This document shows positions 62,056 through 64,000 of a stretch of 64,000 nucleotides of DNA, piece by piece. The DNA is taken from the NCBI GenBank assembly GCA_020698575.1, contig CM036245.1:35021148-35085147 (forward strand), read 5' to 3'. The stretch's first letter is position 1. The number at the start of each line of letters is the position of its first letter. Position numbers and translations under genes: made by a program. This DNA comes from Bostrychus sinensis (Eukaryota; Chordata; Actinopteri; Gobiiformes; Eleotridae). The notes beneath the pieces are model-generated. The model was not told the DNA's origin. It ran no database searches and worked only from the letters and a program-made list of their open reading frames with translations.

Positions 62056-64000
62056 TTAAATCCTTAGCTCCGCCTCCTCACTGTGTTCGAGATGGTGCTC
62101 CGTTGTGCTTATGACAGACGCAGAGGGCCCTTGTGAGACATTGAAGGGTGTCACAGCTGGAGAGCGGGCAGCTAGTGGCGACAGAGAGGGCGAGAAGCTT
62201 GGGGACATAGCAACTGATGAAATAGATCCCTGGTCGCTGATGGGGGACCTCCGAAAAGATCCCAGATGTGGGTAAGTCCTTCCAACGGCAGGCTTCGGAG
62301 GTACAGTTTTTGCCCCAGGGTGAGCCACTGAGGTTATAAGAGGTGGGGGGTCAATTCGGGACTCTGTTAGCTTTGCCTTGTGGTGGAAGGACCTCCGGGA
62401 ATGATGCGGGGCAGTTTCGTCCTTTAGCCGTGCAATTTCCGTGAAAACACTAGCTAAGGGCTGGAACTGAGGACACCAGTTTAGAAGGTAGTCCCAGTTG
62501 TAGCTTCCTCTCAGCTCCTCGTCAGTGGCCACAATGGCTGTCAGGGATCCGTCAACTGCAGGCTTCCCATCAGCTGGGAAGGTATAGTCCTTTGGGTGAG
62601 AGATGCTAAGACCTCTCCCAACACTGACGTAGCCACCACCATCATCCCTGTACACTTGACCCGACACGATCGACCCATTTAGACTGCCATTTTTCTTTCC
62701 CTTGAACCACAGGCTAGCATCTATGGAAGGCTCGCAGGACACGTCCGATAGCTGGTCTGCGTCCTGCTGGATTCCAGAATCAGGACCCCTTCGCTGAGAT
62801 CCGTTCTTGCATGGATGAAGAGATACTGGAAACTCGAGGATATTCGTTGATCATTCTGATTTCATCGTCCTCTGCTGCTTCTGCCTCGGCTGATCCCCGT
62901 CCACTAGAATGGGATGGGTCCAATGATCCGCCACGAGTGAACGGACCAGCAGTATTGCTACTTTCAGTGGTATATCCCGGAAGGGCTTGGTGGTATATAA
63001 TTTCATTTGCAGCAATTTTTGTCTCCTCAAACCTATGCATCATTGTGCTTGATCCCGATTTCCGCCCATGCCCCTTATGGTACTTCCTTTGCCGTCTTAA
63101 TTTGACAAAAAATAGAGCTACTGCAATTAATATCAGTATGACTATAGTGCCAAGTGATACTGCAATGACACTAACAAGCACCGTATTCATGTCTGATGGT
63201 ATACCAAAAACTGTATGGGTCACATCTATAGTGACTTTGGCCACTCCTACCCGGGATGTCTCCAAAGGACTATGTGCTGTCACATCTAGAGTCATTTGAC
63301 GCACCTCTCTTTTAGAACGGCTAACATGCCTACTATAGCTGTCCATCTTCAGTGAAATTTCCCCGGTAGACTTGTTGACTTCAAAATAGGGAGATGTGTC
63401 CAGCATTGAGTAGAGAACGATGCCATCAACACCCCCATCCTCATCTTTGGCTTGGACTCTGCCAATAACCTGACCTTTCTTTGCCCCATCAGGCACTTCG
63501 AACAAGAACTTAGGTGAAGTGAAAACAGGATCATATTCGTCCATTCCAGTGATGTAAACTTCAACTGACACTGTGGCAGAATAGTTCCCGGCATCCATTG
63601 CTGCGACAACAAAATTAAAAGAATGGACCTTCTCAAAGTCAAAAGTGGAGCGGGTCCGAAGTTCTCCAGTGGTTTGGTTGATCAGAAAAGCATCCTTTCC
63701 TTCTTTAGAATTGTCTGCCATGAAATATTTTAACTGCCCGTACACACCTCTGTCACGGTCAATGGCATGCAAAATGGTAACTAAGGCATTCTTGGGTTGG
63801 TTCTCCCTGATGCTTGCGGTAACTTGTTTGAGCGGGAAAAACGGGCGGTTATCATTAATGTCCTTTACTTCGATGGTCACTGGGGCAAAAGCGTAGTGAC
63901 CCTGACCATCAGTCGCTTGAACTACAATCATATGTGACGACTGGCTTTCGCTGTTCAGTGCCTTCTGAAGTTTCAAGGCTCCAGTCCATGTGTCCACCTG
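62056..64000 (-). CDS. dchs1: Dachsous-type protocadherin, C-terminal part (dchs1-like), partial and frameshifted
   Basis: Partial: the frame is open to the right window edge. Dachsous is a giant cell-surface cadherin that binds Fat cadherins between neighbouring cells in planar polarity and growth control. Seen: end of one cadherin repeat with calcium motif DINDNRP (about residues 47-52 of the visible part), a full repeat with HAIDRDRG, and a last repeat with DEYDP and KDEDGG. A single hydrophobic helix follows (about residues 272-298), then a basic KLRRQRKYHK stop-transfer. The tail carries RGGSLDPSHSSGRGSAE, DDEIRMINEYPRV, FPADGKPAVDGSLTAIV, SYNWDYLLNWCPQFQPLASV and SPSFSPSLSPLAARSP, which I recognise as the conserved Dachsous-1 cytoplasmic tail. 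Stop TAA is at 62056-62058. The first ~405 codons end at TGA 62780-62782. The tail continues one frame over from a CCCC run at 62786-62789. The visible coding looks like one long 3' exon. Which teleost paralogue (a or b) cannot be decided; dchs2 is less likely from the tail. Confidence 0.92.

Noticed and set aside
62811..63299. 162-codon plus-strand frame
   Set aside because: Antisense shadow of the dachsous coding exon.

Overview
The window looks like teleost fish genomic DNA. It is AT-rich, intron- and repeat-dominated and has vertebrate-type protein coding only at the right edge. It carries many repeat families that I recognise as typical of fish: a Penelope-like element, a Tc1 remnant, TTAA-flanked miniature elements, L2-type tails and a tRNA-derived SINE. 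No bacterial-style gene organisation, CRISPR array or operon is present. The species cannot be fixed from the sequence.

The only convincing cellular gene is at the right end on the minus strand (62056-64000, running off the window). It is the 3' part of a dachsous-type giant cadherin, most like dchs1: the last cadherin repeats, a transmembrane helix and the whole cytoplasmic tail. Its probable 3' UTR extends leftward to about 59.3 kb. As given, the reading frame is broken by one extra base in a C run at 62786-62789. The conserved Dachsous tail resumes immediately in the next frame, so this is either an assembly error or a real tail-truncating indel.

The other ~59 kb is gene-poor DNA made of layered mobile-element debris. 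From left to right: an older inverted-repeat transposon (1960-8078) holds a nested Penelope-like retroelement (PLE). The PLE has a degraded minus-strand copy with reverse transcriptase and GIY-YIG nuclease, itself interrupted by a fish repeat containing an identical 60-bp satellite. It also has an inverted 3' fragment on the plus strand with a hammerhead-ribozyme-like core. An LTR-like cassette lies near 8.7 kb. Next come L2-type tails, a short interstitial telomere array, a palindromic foldback element (13.2-14.6 kb) with a TTAA-flanked insertion, and a hAT-like element with an 8-bp target duplication (15.8-16.8 kb). A ~2-kb TAG trinucleotide array (22.4-24.4 kb) has accumulated a LINE, an L2 tail and a pogo-like MITE. 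Further right are a second PLE fragment (33.4 kb), TTAA-flanked MITE copies (39, 41 and 58 kb), a long (AT)n tract (44.2 kb), two copies of a TTTA-flanked DNA transposon (44.6 and 51.4 kb), an internally deleted Tc1 element (52.6 kb), nested elements with a perfect hairpin (55 kb), and a LINE tail (58.8 kb).

I found no clearly new biological system. The most interesting items are the nested PLE composite with its ribozyme-like motif, the frameshift in the dachsous tail, and the TTAA-bounded inverted-repeat structures. Repeat family names come from recognition and motif logic, not from database searches.
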